Assembly (NCBI RefSeq): GCF_029844725.1
Contig: NZ_JAOCKJ010000004.1
Span: forward strand, 400,274 to 464,273
Length of the DNA: 64,000 bases
DNA from: Pantoea sp. GD03673
GTDB taxonomy: Bacteria; Pseudomonadota; Gammaproteobacteria; Enterobacterales; Enterobacteriaceae
Direction of reading: 5' to 3'
Position 1 is the stretch's first letter. Every line of letters starts with the position of its first letter. The notes beneath the pieces were generated by a model, which searched no databases, was not told where the DNA came from, and saw only the letters and a list, made by a program, of their open reading frames with translations. Shown piece by piece: positions 32,798 through 42,973 of this stretch. Position numbers and translations under genes: made by a program.

Positions 32798-35248
32798 ATG
32801 ATGGTTGTTTCGATACTTGCCACGGTGGCGCTAATTGGCGCCCTGTTCTATCACCGCCTGTCGTTGCAGCTCAGCAGCGTGATTCTGCTGCTGTGGACTG
32901 CCGCGATGGCTGTCGCGCACCTCTGGACGCCATGGCTTCTGCTGCCGCTGGCGATCATCCTGCTGCCGTTTAACCTGCCATCGCTGCGTCGCAGCCTGTT
33001 CTCGAAGCCGATCTTCCAGCGCTTCCAAAAGGTGATGCCGCCGATGTCGCGCACCGAGAAAGAAGCGATTGATGCGGGCACCACCTGGTGGGAGGGCGAT
33101 CTGTTCCAGGGCAAACCGGACTGGCAGAAGCTGCATAACTACCCGCAGCCGCGCCTGACCGCCGAAGAACAGGCGTTTCTTGATGGCCCGGTTGAAGAAG
33201 CCTGCCGCATGGCCAGCGATTTTCAGATCACCCATGAGCTGGCCGATATGCCACCGGCACTCTGGGCCTACCTGAAAGAGCATCGTTTCTTCGCGATGAT
33301 CATCAAAAAAGAGTATGGCGGACTGAATTTCTCCGCTTATGCGCAGGCCTGCGTGCTGCAAAAACTGTCGGGCGTCTCAGGGATCCTGGCGATTACCGTG
33401 GGCGTGCCTAACTCACTCGGTCCGGGCGAACTGCTGCAACACTACGGTACGGAAGAGCAGAAAAATCACTATCTGCCGCGACTGGCACGCGGTGAAGAGA
33501 TCCCCTGCTTCGCGCTGACCAGCCCGGAAGCAGGTTCAGATGCCGGTGCAATCCCCGATACCGGCGTAGTCTGCATGGGCGAATGGCAGGGTCAGCAGGT
33601 GCTGGGCATGCGACTGACCTGGAACAAGCGCTACATTACGCTGGCACCTGTCGCTACCGTACTGGGTCTGGCCTTTAAACTCTCCGACCCGGATCATCTG
33701 CTCAGCGACAACGAAAATCCTGGCATTACCTGTGCGCTGATCCCAACCCATACACCCGGCGTGGAAATTGGCCATCGCCACTTCCCGCTTAACGTGCCGT
33801 TCCAGAACGGGCCGACACGCGGCAACAACATCTTTGTGCCGATTGACTATATTATCGGCGGCCCGGAAATGGCCGGTCAGGGCTGGCGGATGCTGGTGGA
33901 ATGTCTGTCAGTGGGACGCGGCATTACGCTGCCATCGAACTCAACCGGCAGCCTGAAAACGGTGGCGCTGGCGACAGGCGCTTATGCCCATATCCGCCGT
34001 CAGTTCCGGGTATCAATCGGTAAAATGGAAGGAATTGAAGAGCCGCTGGCGCGCATTGCCGGTAACGCTTATGTGATGGATGCGGCGGCCACGCTGATTA
34101 CGGCCGGTATTATGCAGGGTGAAAAACCAGCGGTGCTGTCGGCGATTGTGAAATATCACTGCACCCATCGCGGTCAGCGCGCCATTATCGACGCCATGGA
34201 TATTGCTGGCGGTAAAGGCATTATGCTCGGCAACAGCAACTTCCTGGCCCGTGCCTATCAGGGTGCGCCCATCGCCATCACCGTGGAAGGCGCTAACATT
34301 CTGACCCGCAGCATGATTATCTTCGGACAGGGTGCTATTCGCTGCCATCCTTATGTGCTGCAGGAGATGGCGGCGGCAGCCAGCAACGATGTGAACGCGT
34401 TTGATCAGGCGCTGTTCAGCCATATCGGTCATGTCGGCAGCAGCACCCTGCGCAGCCTGTGGCTGGGCTTAACCGCCGGACGCACCAGCGCCAGCCCGAC
34501 CCGCGATGGCACTCGCCGTTACTATCAGCACCTGAACCGCATCAGTGCCAACCTGGCGCTGCTCTCTGATGTGTCGATGGCCGTACTGGGCGGCAGCCTG
34601 AAACGTCGTGAGCGTATCTCGGCGCGTCTGGGCGATGTGCTGAGCCAGCTCTATCTCGCCTCCGCGACGCTGAAACGCTATGACGATGAAGGTCGCAACG
34701 AAGCCGATCTGCCGCTGGTTCACTGGGGCGTGCAGGATGCGCTGCATCAGGCGGAAGTCGCCATCGACGACCTGCTGCGCAACTTCCCGAACCGTCTGGT
34801 GGCGGGTGCATTGCGGATGACCATTTTTGCAGGCGGGCATCACTGCCCTGCGCCGTCTGACCGTCTGGATCATCAGCTGGCAAAAATGCTGCAGCAGCCG
34901 TCAGCCACCCGCAGCCGTCTGGGTCGTGGCATGTACCTGACGCCGAGTGAGCACAACCCTGCCGGTCAGCTGGAACAGGCATTGCAGGATGTGATGGCGG
35001 CAGAAGTGATCCATGACAGGCTGTGCAAACAGACGAAGCAGCACCTCTCCTTTACCCGCCTGGATGCGCTGGCGAAGCGTGCGCTGGAACAGGGCTGGAT
35101 TGATGCGAAGGAAGCGGAAGTGTTACAGCGTGCTGAGGCCAGCCGTCTGCGCTCCATCAACGTGGATGAGTTTGAGCCAGATGCACTGGCAGTTCCGGTG
35201 CCGGAGAAAGCCCCTCAGCCCGCGTCGCGCACCAGCGAGGCGGCATAG
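32798..35248 (+). CDS. fadE: Acyl-CoA dehydrogenase FadE
   Basis: 816 residues from the ATG at 32798 ([20 protein letters not shown]), close to E. coli FadE (814). Two N-terminal membrane helices anchor the enzyme; the FAD-dependent acyl-CoA dehydrogenase domain follows ([34 protein letters not shown]). First oxidation step of fatty-acid beta-oxidation. A FadR-like site precedes it, as expected for fatty-acid induction. Confidence 0.97.
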   Translation: MMVVSILATVALIGALFYHRLSLQLSSVILLLWTAAMAVAHLWTPWLLLPLAIILLPFNLPSLRRSLFSKPIFQRFQKVMPPMSRTEKEAIDAGTTWWEGDLFQGKPDWQKLHNYPQPRLTAEEQAFLDGPVEEACRMASDFQITHELADMPPALWAYLKEHRFFAMIIKKEYGGLNFSAYAQACVLQKLSGVSGILAITVGVPNSLGPGELLQHYGTEEQKNHYLPRLARGEEIPCFALTSPEAGSDAGAIPDTGVVCMGEWQGQQVLGMRLTWNKRYITLAPVATVLGLAFKLSDPDHLLSDNENPGITCALIPTHTPGVEIGHRHFPLNVPFQNGPTRGNNIFVPIDYIIGGPEMAGQGWRMLVECLSVGRGITLPSNSTGSLKTVALATGAYAHIRRQFRVSIGKMEGIEEPLARIAGNAYVMDAAATLITAGIMQGEKPAVLSAIVKYHCTHRGQRAIIDAMDIAGGKGIMLGNSNFLARAYQGAPIAITVEGANILTRSMIIFGQGAIRCHPYVLQEMAAAASNDVNAFDQALFSHIGHVGSSTLRSLWLGLTAGRTSASPTRDGTRRYYQHLNRISANLALLSDVSMAVLGGSLKRRERISARLGDVLSQLYLASATLKRYDDEGRNEADLPLVHWGVQDALHQAEVAIDDLLRNFPNRLVAGALRMTIFAGGHHCPAPSDRLDHQLAKMLQQPSATRSRLGRGMYLTPSEHNPAGQLEQALQDVMAAEVIHDRLCKQTKQHLSFTRLDALAKRALEQGWIDAKEAEVLQRAEASRLRSINVDEFEPDALAVPVPEKAPQPASRTSEAA

Positions 35249-35254
35249 GATTCA

Positions 35255-35275
35255 GTGCCGATGTGATGTCGGCAC
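35255..35275 (+). terminator. fadE hairpin
   Basis: GTGCCGA and TCGGCAC form a seven-pair stem a few bases after the fadE stop; the T-run is poor. Confidence 0.5.
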
Positions 35276-35394
35276 CGGGTACTGAACTTAAAGCGATGGG
35301 CGCCTGCGCCCGGAGTAAAGCGTAGCAGGCCAGGGATGGCGTTTTTGGCGTCTTTACGGAGGGCGTAGGCTCCCTGAGACAGTACTGTTTTTCG

Positions 35395-35420
35395 AGGCCG
35401 ACATCCTGTCGGCCTTTTTT
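35395..35420 (+). terminator. Plus-strand terminator between fadE and mtnK
   Basis: AGGCCGACA-TCC-TGTCGGCCT followed by seven T; a strong terminator for transcripts from fadE, reaching the mtnK stop codon. Confidence 0.8.
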
Positions 35421-36619
35421 TATCCTGCCTGGCGGATGCGGGCAATCAGCGCATCCACATCATCAACATGATCGGCCGCCAGAATCAGCGTGCGTCCCAG
35501 GTTAATCGCGTTACCAATGCAGTCCGTGCGCATCGCCGGATCGGCAATCAGCTTCATATCCGCCACGTGTGACATCCCCACCGTGCGGCGAATCAGTTCG
35601 GTGCCGCAATAACCGATGGTATCGGCCCAGGCTTTACGTAAAAACGCCTCCGCATAGCCAGGATAAGCCAGTGCCTCATCGCGGGTTTTCTCTGCTGCCA
35701 GCGCCAGGAAGCCTGACGCAAAGGTTGACCAGAGGGTGTGAACATCGCTGAGACGCTGCTCACGAGCATCGGCAGCGTCACGCGGAGGCAGCAGGCCCGG
35801 CAGCGCGCAGTAGTTAATCAGCAGGTTGCCTGCCGCAGTACCAACATCAAACCCCACCGGACCAAAATACCCGAACTCCGCATCGATCGCCTTCAGGCTG
35901 CCGTCAGCCACGAAAATCGAGCCACTGTGAATATCACCATGCAGCAGCGCTTCGGCATGCGCAAAAAAGCGATGCTTCAGACCGCCGACGGCAATGCGTA
36001 GCGCATCATCATTCCGCAGGCTGGCGACCAGCGGCTCAAGCGCGTCAGGGTAGCTGTTACGCTCATGATCGGTGTAGGGATCGTTAAAGAAAAGATCCTC
36101 GGTGATTTCACACATTTCCGGATTAATGAAACGCGCCACTTCCGCTTTTTTCTGGTGCGGATGCAGAATGAAATCGGACGTATGAAACAGGGTCTGTGCC
36201 AGATAGTTGCCTAACTGCTGAGCCGCTTCCGGGTAATAAGCGCCCTTCACCAGCTCGCCGCGCCAGATGCGATGGCTGGAGAGATCTTCCATCACCATCA
36301 CCGCCAGATCCGCATCATAATGGGTGATCTTCACCGTGTGCTGCGGACAATATTTATAGTGCTCGACCAGGGTCTGCGCTTCCAGCCGCGCCCGATCCAG
36401 CGTCAGGGGCCAGGACTCCCCCACGCAGCGCACATACGGCAGCGCCTGCTTAACCACCACCCGACTCCTGCCCTGATCGTCATAGATTTTAAACACCAGG
36501 TTGAGGTTGCCATCACCAATCTCTTCTGCGCTGCTCAGCGCGGCAGGATTGTCCACGCCGCCAAATTGTCGGGCATATTCCACAGCATCAGCAGCAGTAA
36601 AAGTACGGTATTGCGACAT
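35420..36619 (-). CDS. mtnK: 5-Methylthioribose kinase
   Basis: 399 residues. APH-like kinase fold with [11 protein letters not shown] (ATP-binding Lys), [12 protein letters not shown] (catalytic Asp) and [10 protein letters not shown] (metal Asp). It phosphorylates 5-methylthioribose, the hydrolysis product of methylthioadenosine, to start methionine salvage. Divergent from mtnA, sharing a MetJ operator. Needed if methylthioribose is imported. Confidence 0.96.
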   Translation of the reverse strand: MSQYRTFTAADAVEYARQFGGVDNPAALSSAEEIGDGNLNLVFKIYDDQGRSRVVVKQALPYVRCVGESWPLTLDRARLEAQTLVEHYKYCPQHTVKITHYDADLAVMVMEDLSSHRIWRGELVKGAYYPEAAQQLGNYLAQTLFHTSDFILHPHQKKAEVARFINPEMCEITEDLFFNDPYTDHERNSYPDALEPLVASLRNDDALRIAVGGLKHRFFAHAEALLHGDIHSGSIFVADGSLKAIDAEFGYFGPVGFDVGTAAGNLLINYCALPGLLPPRDAADAREQRLSDVHTLWSTFASGFLALAAEKTRDEALAYPGYAEAFLRKAWADTIGYCGTELIRRTVGMSHVADMKLIADPAMRTDCIGNAINLGRTLILAADHVDDVDALIARIRQAG

Positions 36620-36662
36620 TGCCTGTTCCTCATCATTCGAAGGGGGTCACTCAGGTGTAATA

Positions 36663-36686
36663 AGCCGTTCAGACGTCTATACATCC
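36663..36686. promoter_or_regulatory. MetJ operator between mtnK and mtnA
   Basis: Three tandem 8-bp boxes in register: AGCCGTTC, AGACGTCT (perfect) and ATACATCC. It can control both divergent genes. Confidence 0.8.
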
Positions 36687-36740
36687 GTTCAGCATGTTGG
36701 CACAATACGCATCATTAACGCAACATGGATTTCACCCACA

Positions 36741-37763
36741 ATGCAGACACTTCAAACCACCAGCTTACAGGTTCGTGATAATCAGCTCTGGATCCTCGAT
36801 CAGCAGGCGCTGCCGCAGCAAAAAAACTGGCTGCCCGCGCACAGCGTGGCCGGGCTGGTTGAACATATTCATGCGCTGCGGGTGCGCGGTGCACCGCTGA
36901 TCGGCCTCTCCGCCTCGCTGCTGCTGGCTCTGCTGGCAGAACAGGGACAAACGCATACGGAACTGGCGCAGGCGCTGGAGACCCTGCGGGCCGCCCGTCC
37001 GACGGCTGTCAACCTGATGAACAATCTTGACCGGATGAAACTGGCGCTGGCGCAGCCGGACTTTATCTCCGCGCTGGCTGAGGAAGCCTGGCGACTGGTA
37101 CAAGAGGATAAGCAGCTGTGTGACGCCATTGCGGAGGCGGGTTGCACGCTGGTGAAACCCAACAGCCAGCTGCTGACCCACTGCAATACCGGCGGGCTGG
37201 CCACCGCTGGCACAGGCACGGCGCTGGGCGTCATTGCCCGTGCGCATCAGCAGGGTCTGATCACGAATGTCTGGGTGGATGAAACCCGCCCGCTGTTGCA
37301 GGGCGGCCGGTTAACCGCCTGGGAACTGGGCGAGCTGGCGGTGCCCTACACGTTGATTACCGATTCCATGGCTGCCAGCCTGATGGCCCGTGGAGAAGTG
37401 GATGCGGTGTGGGTCGGCGCTGACCGCATTGCTGCCAATGGCGATGTCGCAAATAAAATCGGCACCTACAGCCTGGCAGTGCTCGCCCATTATCATCAGA
37501 TTCCGTTTTACGTAGCGGCCCCGCATACCACGCTGGACCGCAGTTGCCCTGACGGCGCAGCGATTCCCATTGAGCAGCGCGCCGCAAGCGAAGTGACGGG
37601 CGTGGCAGGCAGTTTTGGCAGCGTGCAGTGGGCACCGGAAACAGCGAAAGTCTGTAATCCGGCGTTCGATGTCACGCCCGCCGCCCTGATCAGCGGCTGG
37701 GTACTGGATACCGGCGTGGTCACGCCTGACCAGGTACGGGATGGCATCTTCCAGCCACAGTAA
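36741..37763 (+). CDS. mtnA: Methylthioribose-1-phosphate isomerase
   Basis: 340 residues from the ATG at 36741. Converts the aldose methylthioribose-1-phosphate to methylthioribulose-1-phosphate. Family motifs: [26 protein letters not shown] (catalytic Cys), [11 protein letters not shown] and [18 protein letters not shown] (catalytic Asp). Belongs to the eIF2B-alpha-like isomerases. Convergent with mtnD. Confidence 0.96.
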   Translation: MQTLQTTSLQVRDNQLWILDQQALPQQKNWLPAHSVAGLVEHIHALRVRGAPLIGLSASLLLALLAEQGQTHTELAQALETLRAARPTAVNLMNNLDRMKLALAQPDFISALAEEAWRLVQEDKQLCDAIAEAGCTLVKPNSQLLTHCNTGGLATAGTGTALGVIARAHQQGLITNVWVDETRPLLQGGRLTAWELGELAVPYTLITDSMAASLMARGEVDAVWVGADRIAANGDVANKIGTYSLAVLAHYHQIPFYVAAPHTTLDRSCPDGAAIPIEQRAASEVTGVAGSFGSVQWAPETAKVCNPAFDVTPAALISGWVLDTGVVTPDQVRDGIFQPQ

Positions 37764-37768
37764 CCCTC

Positions 37769-37803
37769 TGCGAGGCGTGTGCCGCTCACGGTAAACGCCT
37801 CGC
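37769..37803. terminator. Hairpin between mtnA and mtnD
   Basis: GCGAGGCGT and ACGCCTCGC form a nine-pair stem with a long loop between convergent genes; no clear T-run. Confidence 0.5.
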
Positions 37804-37819
37804 CTGATCGACAGGCTGA

Positions 37820-38362
37820 CTACGCCAGACGCGGATAGGCATCCGCAATCTTATCGCCGGTGAAGTTCGCTACCCAGCCTTCCTGATTATCGAAAATGCG
37901 GATAGCCGTGAAGTGCGGTGACGACCCCATATCAAACCAGTGCGGCGTGCCTGCGGGCACCGAGATCAGATCGTTCTTTTCACAGAGGATCTGGAGGATC
38001 TCGCCATCCAGATGCAGACAGAACAGCCCGGCGCCCTCAACAAAGAAACGCACCTCATCTTCGCCGTGCGTATGCTCATTGAGAAACTTCTCGCGCAGCA
38101 CGGTTTTCTGCGGATTATCGGCGCGCATGCTAATCACGTCCCAGCTCTGATAGCCCTTCTCCGCCACCAGCCGGTCGATCGCATGCTGATAGGCGTTGAT
38201 CACCGTTTCCGCATCCGGGTTTTCACCCAAATCGCGATCGGCTTCCCAGCGCTCAAAACGGACGCCTTTGGCGTTCAGGCGTTCACGAATCGCGTCCGCA
38301 TCGGTACTCTGCCATACCGGCTGGCTGGCTTCGCGGTCGGTAAAAATAGTCAGTGCGCTCAT
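37820..38362 (-). CDS. mtnD: Acireductone dioxygenase
   Basis: 180 residues, cupin fold. Metal ligands lie in [15 protein letters not shown] (two His and Glu) and in [12 protein letters not shown] (third His). With Fe2+ the enzyme gives the methionine precursor 4-methylthio-2-oxobutyrate; with Ni2+ it makes CO and methylthiopropionate. Third gene of mtnBCD; starts 1 bp after mtnC. Expression may depend on iron through a Fur-like box before mtnB. Confidence 0.96.
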   Translation of the reverse strand: MSALTIFTDREASQPVWQSTDADAIRERLNAKGVRFERWEADRDLGENPDAETVINAYQHAIDRLVAEKGYQSWDVISMRADNPQKTVLREKFLNEHTHGEDEVRFFVEGAGLFCLHLDGEILQILCEKNDLISVPAGTPHWFDMGSSPHFTAIRIFDNQEGWVANFTGDKIADAYPRLA

Positions 38363-38363
38363 C

Positions 38364-39047
38364 CTAAATCGACTCCGGGTTAATCTGGGAAAAATCCGTC
38401 ACCTGACGATGGCGGCTCTCGCCGTCCGCATCGCCACGCAGTAATTGCAGCGTCTGCCAGCCCGCCTCTGCGGCGGCATCCAGTTCCTGATGAATATCGG
38501 AGAGAAACAGCAGTTGCGCCGCTGGCTGGCCAATTTCAGCGGCGATAGCGCGATAGGCTGAAACCTCGCGTTTGGCACCCACATGCGTGTCAAAATAGCC
38601 GCTGAACAGGCCAGTAATATCACCTTCGTCGCTGTAGCCAAATAACAATTTTTGCGCCGCAACCGAGCCAGAGGAATATACATAAAGTTCAATGCCCTGC
38701 GCCTTCCAGCGGCGCAGCGCAGGCTGGACGTCGGGGTAGAGATGACCGGTAAAACTGCCGTTCACGTAGCCGTCGCGCCAGATCATGCCCTGCAGCGCTT
38801 TCAGGCCGGTTGATTTACGATCCTGATCCATAAAACCGAGCAAAATATCCGTCACGGCAGCCAGATCAGCCTGCGGCTGACCGGCCTCTTCACGCACTGA
38901 CTGCAGCGCCGCCGCAACTTCAGGTTGCTGGGCATTGTCACGCAGGAAGGCAGGCAGATGCTGACGGGCATAGGGAAACAGGATGTTATGTACAAAGCGA
39001 ATATCGCTGGTGGTGCCTTCGATATCAGTAACAATGGCGCGAATCAT
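38364..39047 (-). CDS. mtnC: Enolase-phosphatase E1
   Basis: 227 residues, HAD fold. The nucleophile motif is [28 protein letters not shown] and [13 protein letters not shown] supply the other HAD motifs. It enolises and dephosphorylates diketomethylthiopentane phosphate to acireductone. Overlaps mtnB by four bases and precedes mtnD by one. Confidence 0.96.
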   Translation of the reverse strand: MIRAIVTDIEGTTSDIRFVHNILFPYARQHLPAFLRDNAQQPEVAAALQSVREEAGQPQADLAAVTDILLGFMDQDRKSTGLKALQGMIWRDGYVNGSFTGHLYPDVQPALRRWKAQGIELYVYSSGSVAAQKLLFGYSDEGDITGLFSGYFDTHVGAKREVSAYRAIAAEIGQPAAQLLFLSDIHQELDAAAEAGWQTLQLLRGDADGESRHRQVTDFSQINPESI

Positions 39048-39658
39048 GCTTTCTCCAGCAGGCGACGTTGACGTTCACATTCAAATAAAAATTCCAGACC
39101 TTCCAGATGACGGCGCGCTTCGCTGACATCCCGGCCCCAGCAGGTTAAACCGTGGCCGCGCAGCAGAAAACCGTAACGCAGCGGAAAGCGGGCGGCGTAA
39201 TCTTCAATTTCTGACGCCAGCGCCGCAATACCCTGGCTGTTATCGAACACGGGAATAGCCAGCGTATCCAGATGCGTGTGCTGGCCGCTTAGCGATTTTT
39301 GCATCTCGTAGCCGTGCAGCAGCAGCGCCGCGCCCTGCTCCACCCGCGACAGCACGGTGGAATTTACCGTATGGGTATGCAGTACCGCACCCGCTTCAGG
39401 AAAGAGGCGATAGATCATCGTGTGCAGACCGGTTTCTGCCGACGGCTTACGGCCAGAAAGCGACTGGCTGGTGGCAATATCGACCTCGATAAAGTCATCC
39501 CGCGTCAGCGTGCCTTTATCTTTGCCCGATTCACTCAGCAGGCAGACATGCTCATCGCGGCGCACGGACATATTCCCGCCGGTGGCCGGTGCCCAGCCTT
39601 TCGCCCCAATCCAGTGACAGGCGGCGACCAGCTGATCTAACGGAAGACTCTGCGACAT
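39044..39658 (-). CDS. mtnB: Methylthioribulose-1-phosphate dehydratase
   Basis: 204 residues, class II aldolase-like zinc fold: GNMSVR, the [12 protein letters not shown] zinc ligands, [10 protein letters not shown] third His. First gene of the mtnBCD operon. The upstream region carries a Fur-box-like sequence, and no MetJ box was seen there, unlike the other mtn promoters. Confidence 0.95.
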   Translation of the reverse strand: MSQSLPLDQLVAACHWIGAKGWAPATGGNMSVRRDEHVCLLSESGKDKGTLTRDDFIEVDIATSQSLSGRKPSAETGLHTMIYRLFPEAGAVLHTHTVNSTVLSRVEQGAALLLHGYEMQKSLSGQHTHLDTLAIPVFDNSQGIAALASEIEDYAARFPLRYGFLLRGHGLTCWGRDVSEARRHLEGLEFLFECERQRRLLEKA

Positions 39659-39697
39659 AAAGGTTCCTTGCGGTGAAATGTGATCACAGGTGGCTCA

Positions 39698-39715
39698 GAT
39701 AATGATAATGAAAAT
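39698..39715 (-). promoter_or_regulatory. Fur-box-like sequence at the mtnBCD promoter
   Basis: GATAATGATAATGAAAAT is three consecutive NATAAT-type hexamers (two perfect GATAAT). On the minus strand it covers a plausible -10 (TTGCGC-17 bp-CATTAT), 40 bp before the mtnB start. That is a typical Fur repressor position. Confidence 0.55.
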
Positions 39716-39805
39716 ACAACAGCGCAAAAATGTTAAACAGCCAGCAAGCGTACGTGACTTTCGAATCCTCTTCTCCAGGTCCTGCCAAATGATCCGTGTG
39801 TCAGC

Positions 39806-40098
39806 AAGGCGGCAAGTGCGCTTATCCCCGGGAGCTTACATGAGTAAGTGACCGGGGTAAGCAAGCGCAGCCAACGCTGCTGACGCACGGAGCATGTCGG
39901 CAGGACAAGGCGGCAAGTGCGCTTATCTCCGGGAGCTTACATGCGTAAGTGACCGGGGTAAGCAAGCGCAGCCAACGCCGCTGACGCACGGAGCATGTCG
40001 GCAGGACAAGGCGGCAAGTGCGCTTATCCCCGGAGCTTACATGAGTAAGTGACCGGGGTAAGCAAGCGCAACCAACGCAGAAGAGAGGTGGAGCATGA
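39806..40098. repeat. Three tandem copies of a 101-bp hairpin repeat
   Basis: Units at 39806-39906, 39907-40007 and 40008-40098 (last one diverging near 40080). Each contains a long imperfect palindrome: CTTATCCCCGGGAG, CTTAC, ATGA, GTAAG, TGACCGGGGTAAG, which can fold into one long stem. The copies differ at only a few positions, some in the loop (ATGA/ATGC). It lies between mtnB and mtnE outside any gene. Similar palindromic elements are recalled in Pantoea, Erwinia and Serratia intergenic regions; the formal family is not known to me. Confidence 0.85.
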
Positions 40099-40105
40099 CG
40101 CATTT

Positions 40106-40121
40106 AGCCGTCTAAGCGTCT
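40106..40121 (+). promoter_or_regulatory. MetJ-type operator before mtnE
   Basis: AGCCGTCT (7 of 8) directly followed by AAGCGTCT (6 of 8), about 90 bp before the mtnE start, next to a TTGATT/TTTATA promoter-like pair. Confidence 0.55.
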
Positions 40122-40206
40122 TGATTGCCAAATACTACCATCCTGTTTATAGTGGCACAAACACCGGGTGACACCGCATCAATCTTCGCGCTTAAGGCCT
40201 GACACC

Positions 40207-41367
40207 ATGACGCAGCACAACCTGATCCCCGAGAGTAAGCTTCCTTTACTCGGCACCACGATTTTCAGCCAGATGAGTGCGCTGGCACAGCAGCACAACG
40301 CCATTAATCTCTCGCAGGGCTTTCCCGATTTTAGCGGCCCGGACTATCTGCAGCAGCGGCTGGCGTATCACGTCAGCCAGGGCGCGAACCAGTATGCCCC
40401 GATGACCGGTGCGCTGCCGTTACGTGAGGCAATTGCAGAGAAGACCGCCCGGCTGTATGACTATCGTCCTGATGTGGAAACGGACGTTACAGTGACGGCG
40501 GGCGCAACCGAAGCGCTCTATGCGGCGATTACCGCGCTGGTGCGGCCGGGTGATGAAGTCATCTGCTTTGATCCCAGCTACGACAGCTATGCGCCTGCGG
40601 TGACGTTATCAGGCGGCGTCATGAAACGCATTACGCTGCAGCCGCCCGCCTTCCGGGTGGACTGGCAGGCATTTGCTGAGCTGCTGAGTGACAAAACCCG
40701 GCTGGTGATCCTGAATACGCCGCATAATCCTTCGGCGACCGTCTGGCAGCAGCAGGATTTTGCCGCGCTGTGGCAGGCAATTGCCGGGCTGCCGGTCTAT
40801 GTGCTGAGCGACGAAGTTTATGAGCACATCTGCTTCGATGAGGCGGGACACGCCAGCGTGCTGGCCCATCCGGAACTGCGTCAGCGCGCCATTGCGGTCT
40901 CGTCGTTTGGCAAGACCTTCCACATGACCGGCTGGAAAGTGGGCTACTGCATTGCCCCTGCGGCGATCAGCGCTGAACTGCGCAAGGTGCATCAGTACCT
41001 TACCTTCTCGGTAAACACGCCAGCACAGCTGGCGATTGCCGATATGCTGCGTGAGCATCCGGAACACTATCTTGCGCTGCCCGCGTTTTATCGTGACCGC
41101 CGCGATCGGCTGGCAACGGCCCTGAGCAGCAGCCGCTTTAACGTCCTTCCCTGCGAGGGCACCTACTTTTTGCTGGTGGATTACAGCGCCATCTCCGATC
41201 GGGATGATGTCAGTTTCTGCCAGTGGCTGACACGCGAAGTGGGCGTCGCCGCTATTCCACTGTCGGTCTTCTGCGCCGATCCTTTCCCGCATAAACTGAT
41301 TCGTCTCTGTTTTGCCAAACAACCGGCGACATTAGATGCCGCCGCGGAGCGCTTATGTCAGCTTTAA
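40207..41367 (+). CDS. mtnE: Methionine aminotransferase (YbdL-type)
   Basis: 386 residues from the ATG at 40207. Fold-type I PLP aminotransferase: NQYAPMTGALPLREAIAEK, SDEVYEHICFD and the PLP lysine in SSFGKTFHMTGWKVGY. Closest in sequence to E. coli YbdL, which favours methionine; here the surrounding mtn genes and MetJ boxes point to transamination of 4-methylthio-2-oxobutyrate to methionine with glutamine as donor. It overlaps the omega-amidase by 13 bp, which removes the ketoglutaramate formed. Confidence 0.92.
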   Translation: MTQHNLIPESKLPLLGTTIFSQMSALAQQHNAINLSQGFPDFSGPDYLQQRLAYHVSQGANQYAPMTGALPLREAIAEKTARLYDYRPDVETDVTVTAGATEALYAAITALVRPGDEVICFDPSYDSYAPAVTLSGGVMKRITLQPPAFRVDWQAFAELLSDKTRLVILNTPHNPSATVWQQQDFAALWQAIAGLPVYVLSDEVYEHICFDEAGHASVLAHPELRQRAIAVSSFGKTFHMTGWKVGYCIAPAAISAELRKVHQYLTFSVNTPAQLAIADMLREHPEHYLALPAFYRDRRDRLATALSSSRFNVLPCEGTYFLLVDYSAISDRDDVSFCQWLTREVGVAAIPLSVFCADPFPHKLIRLCFAKQPATLDAAAERLCQL

Positions 41368-42122
41368 AAATTACCGTTTTGCAGGAGACGCTGAGCTGGA
41401 TGGATGGCGAAGCCAACCTGCGCCATTTTGACGCACAGCTGGACGGACTCACCGGCCGCGATCTGATTGTACTGCCGGAGATGTTTACCACCGGCTTTGC
41501 GATGGAAGCGGCAAAAAGCTCGCTGCCGCAGGCGCAGGTGGTGGAATGGCTGCATCAGCATGCCCGCCGCACTGATGCACTGGTCGGCGGAAGCGCGGCT
41601 ATTCAGACCGACAACGGCGCGGTAAACCGCTTCCTGCTGGTCGAACCGGACGGCACGCTGCATCAGTATGATAAGCGTCACCTGTTCCGCATGGCGGATG
41701 AGCATCATCACTATCTGCCTGGTGATCAGCGTCAGGTGGTTGAGTGGCGCGGCTGGCGCATTCTGCCGCAGATCTGTTACGACCTGCGCTTTCCGGTCTT
41801 CTCGCGCAACCGCAACGATTACGATCTGGCGCTCTATGTCGCCAACTGGCCTGCGCCACGCGCTCTGCACTGGCAGGCGCTGCTGTTAGCGCGGGCAATT
41901 GAAAATCAGGCTTATGTGGCTGGCTGTAATCGCGTCGGCAGTGACGGCAATCAGCATCACTACAGCGGCGACAGCCAGATTATTTCACCGCAGGGTGACA
42001 TTCTCAGCGCGGCTGAGCCGCATCAGCGCGCCCGGCTGGATGCCGTGCTGTCGCTTGAGGCGCTTCAGGCTTACCGCGAGCGTTTCCCGGCCTGGCAGGA
42101 TGCGGATCGTTTTTCGCTGTAA
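41355..42122 (+). CDS. yafV: Omega-amidase (YafV/Nit2 type)
   Basis: 255 residues. Nitrilase-superfamily catalytic triad: Glu in VLPEMFTTGF, Lys in YDKRHLF, Cys in PQICYDLRFPVFS. It hydrolyses alpha-ketoglutaramate or alpha-ketosuccinamate. Overlapping mtnE, it makes the glutamine-dependent last step of methionine salvage irreversible. In E. coli yafV sits near fadE, away from ybdL, so this fusion of context is informative. Confidence 0.93.
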   Translation: MSALKITVLQETLSWMDGEANLRHFDAQLDGLTGRDLIVLPEMFTTGFAMEAAKSSLPQAQVVEWLHQHARRTDALVGGSAAIQTDNGAVNRFLLVEPDGTLHQYDKRHLFRMADEHHHYLPGDQRQVVEWRGWRILPQICYDLRFPVFSRNRNDYDLALYVANWPAPRALHWQALLLARAIENQAYVAGCNRVGSDGNQHHYSGDSQIISPQGDILSAAEPHQRARLDAVLSLEALQAYRERFPAWQDADRFSL

Positions 42123-42144
42123 ATCACGGGCGCGGCAGTTACCC

Positions 42145-42480
42145 CTAGCTGCCGCGATACGTTGACCAGGACCAGGGCGAAATCAGAAACGGCAGATGGA
42201 AATGGCTGCCCGCCTCGGCAATCATAAAATCAATCTGCGCACTGACGTAGAGCGCATCCCGGCCAGCGACGGCAAAATAGTCGCCAATTTCTGCGGTTAA
42301 ACGGTAATGGCCCGGCGTCAGCGGCTCTGGCGTCAGATCTTTCAGACGCCCGTCGCTGTCCGTTTGACCCTGTGAAACGGGAAACCAGCCTTCCGGGCTG
42401 TTCTGCTCCAGTGAAATCGCCACGCCGCTGGCGGGTTTGCCCAGCGCGGTGTCCAGAATATGGGTGGTAACGGTACTCAT
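42145..42480 (-). CDS. hpxT: 5-Hydroxyisourate hydrolase
   Basis: 111 residues, transthyretin-like. The invariant C-terminal YRGS ends the protein, and HILDTALGKPASGV plus the Arg of the RL strand form the active site. It hydrolyses 5-hydroxyisourate to OHCU in urate breakdown. No signal peptide, so cytoplasmic. Overlaps hpxQ by four bases. Confidence 0.94.
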   Translation of the reverse strand: MSTVTTHILDTALGKPASGVAISLEQNSPEGWFPVSQGQTDSDGRLKDLTPEPLTPGHYRLTAEIGDYFAVAGRDALYVSAQIDFMIAEAGSHFHLPFLISPWSWSTYRGS

Positions 42481-42971
42481 TGCATCGTCTCCTTAAGGCG
42501 TAACAGGGTAATTTCGCGCAGCTGATCCAGCGCCTCCTGCTGCTCAGCAGAATCGCTATTCTGCAACCGACGCTGCAACTCTGCCAGCATCTGCTCGCCA
42601 CTGCGCCCTTTTGCGCGAATCAGAAACACCCGGCCAAAACGCGCTTCGTACGCCTGATTGCCCTGCTGCATCGCCTGCTGCAGGGCGTGACCGGCCTGCT
42701 GCATCGCAGACTGCTCACCACGCGACAGGGTCGCTTCTTTATCTGCACCAGCGGCGCGTTCACCAATGCGGGGATGCGCCGACAGGGCTGCCGCAAGATC
42801 GGGCTGCTGCCACTGGCGGGCAAGCGCATCGGCGGTGGCCAGTAGCGCGTCGGTGGTGGCAAAAGGCCTTGCCGCCACCAGCGACTGCTGCCAGTGCGGG
42901 ATCGCCACACAGTGCCGGATGGCCACCTGGGCCTCGTCAGCCGCCAGCTGATTAAATGTGGCTAATTCCAT
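42477..42971 (-). CDS. hpxQ: OHCU decarboxylase
   Basis: 164 residues, UraD family: catalytic His/Glu region (FATTDALLATADAL, then HPRIGERAAGADKEA). It decarboxylates OHCU to S-allantoin, giving chirality. In a run with hpxT and hpxK on the same strand; the hpxK stop is 2 bp upstream. Confidence 0.94.
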   Translation of the reverse strand: MELATFNQLAADEAQVAIRHCVAIPHWQQSLVAARPFATTDALLATADALARQWQQPDLAAALSAHPRIGERAAGADKEATLSRGEQSAMQQAGHALQQAMQQGNQAYEARFGRVFLIRAKGRSGEQMLAELQRRLQNSDSAEQQEALDQLREITLLRLKETMQ

Positions 42972-42973
42972 GT

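Noticed and set aside
36620..36740. SAM riboswitch between mtnK and mtnA
   Set aside because: Only 121 bp, already occupied by MetJ boxes; no SAM-I or SAM-II core pattern could be seen, and gamma-proteobacteria use MetJ instead.
39822..40103. 93-residue minus-strand ORF with repeated Cys/Arg/Leu-rich peptides
   Set aside because: It is the translation of the 101-bp hairpin repeats; the internal peptide repetition comes from the DNA repeat and no ribosome-binding site fits.
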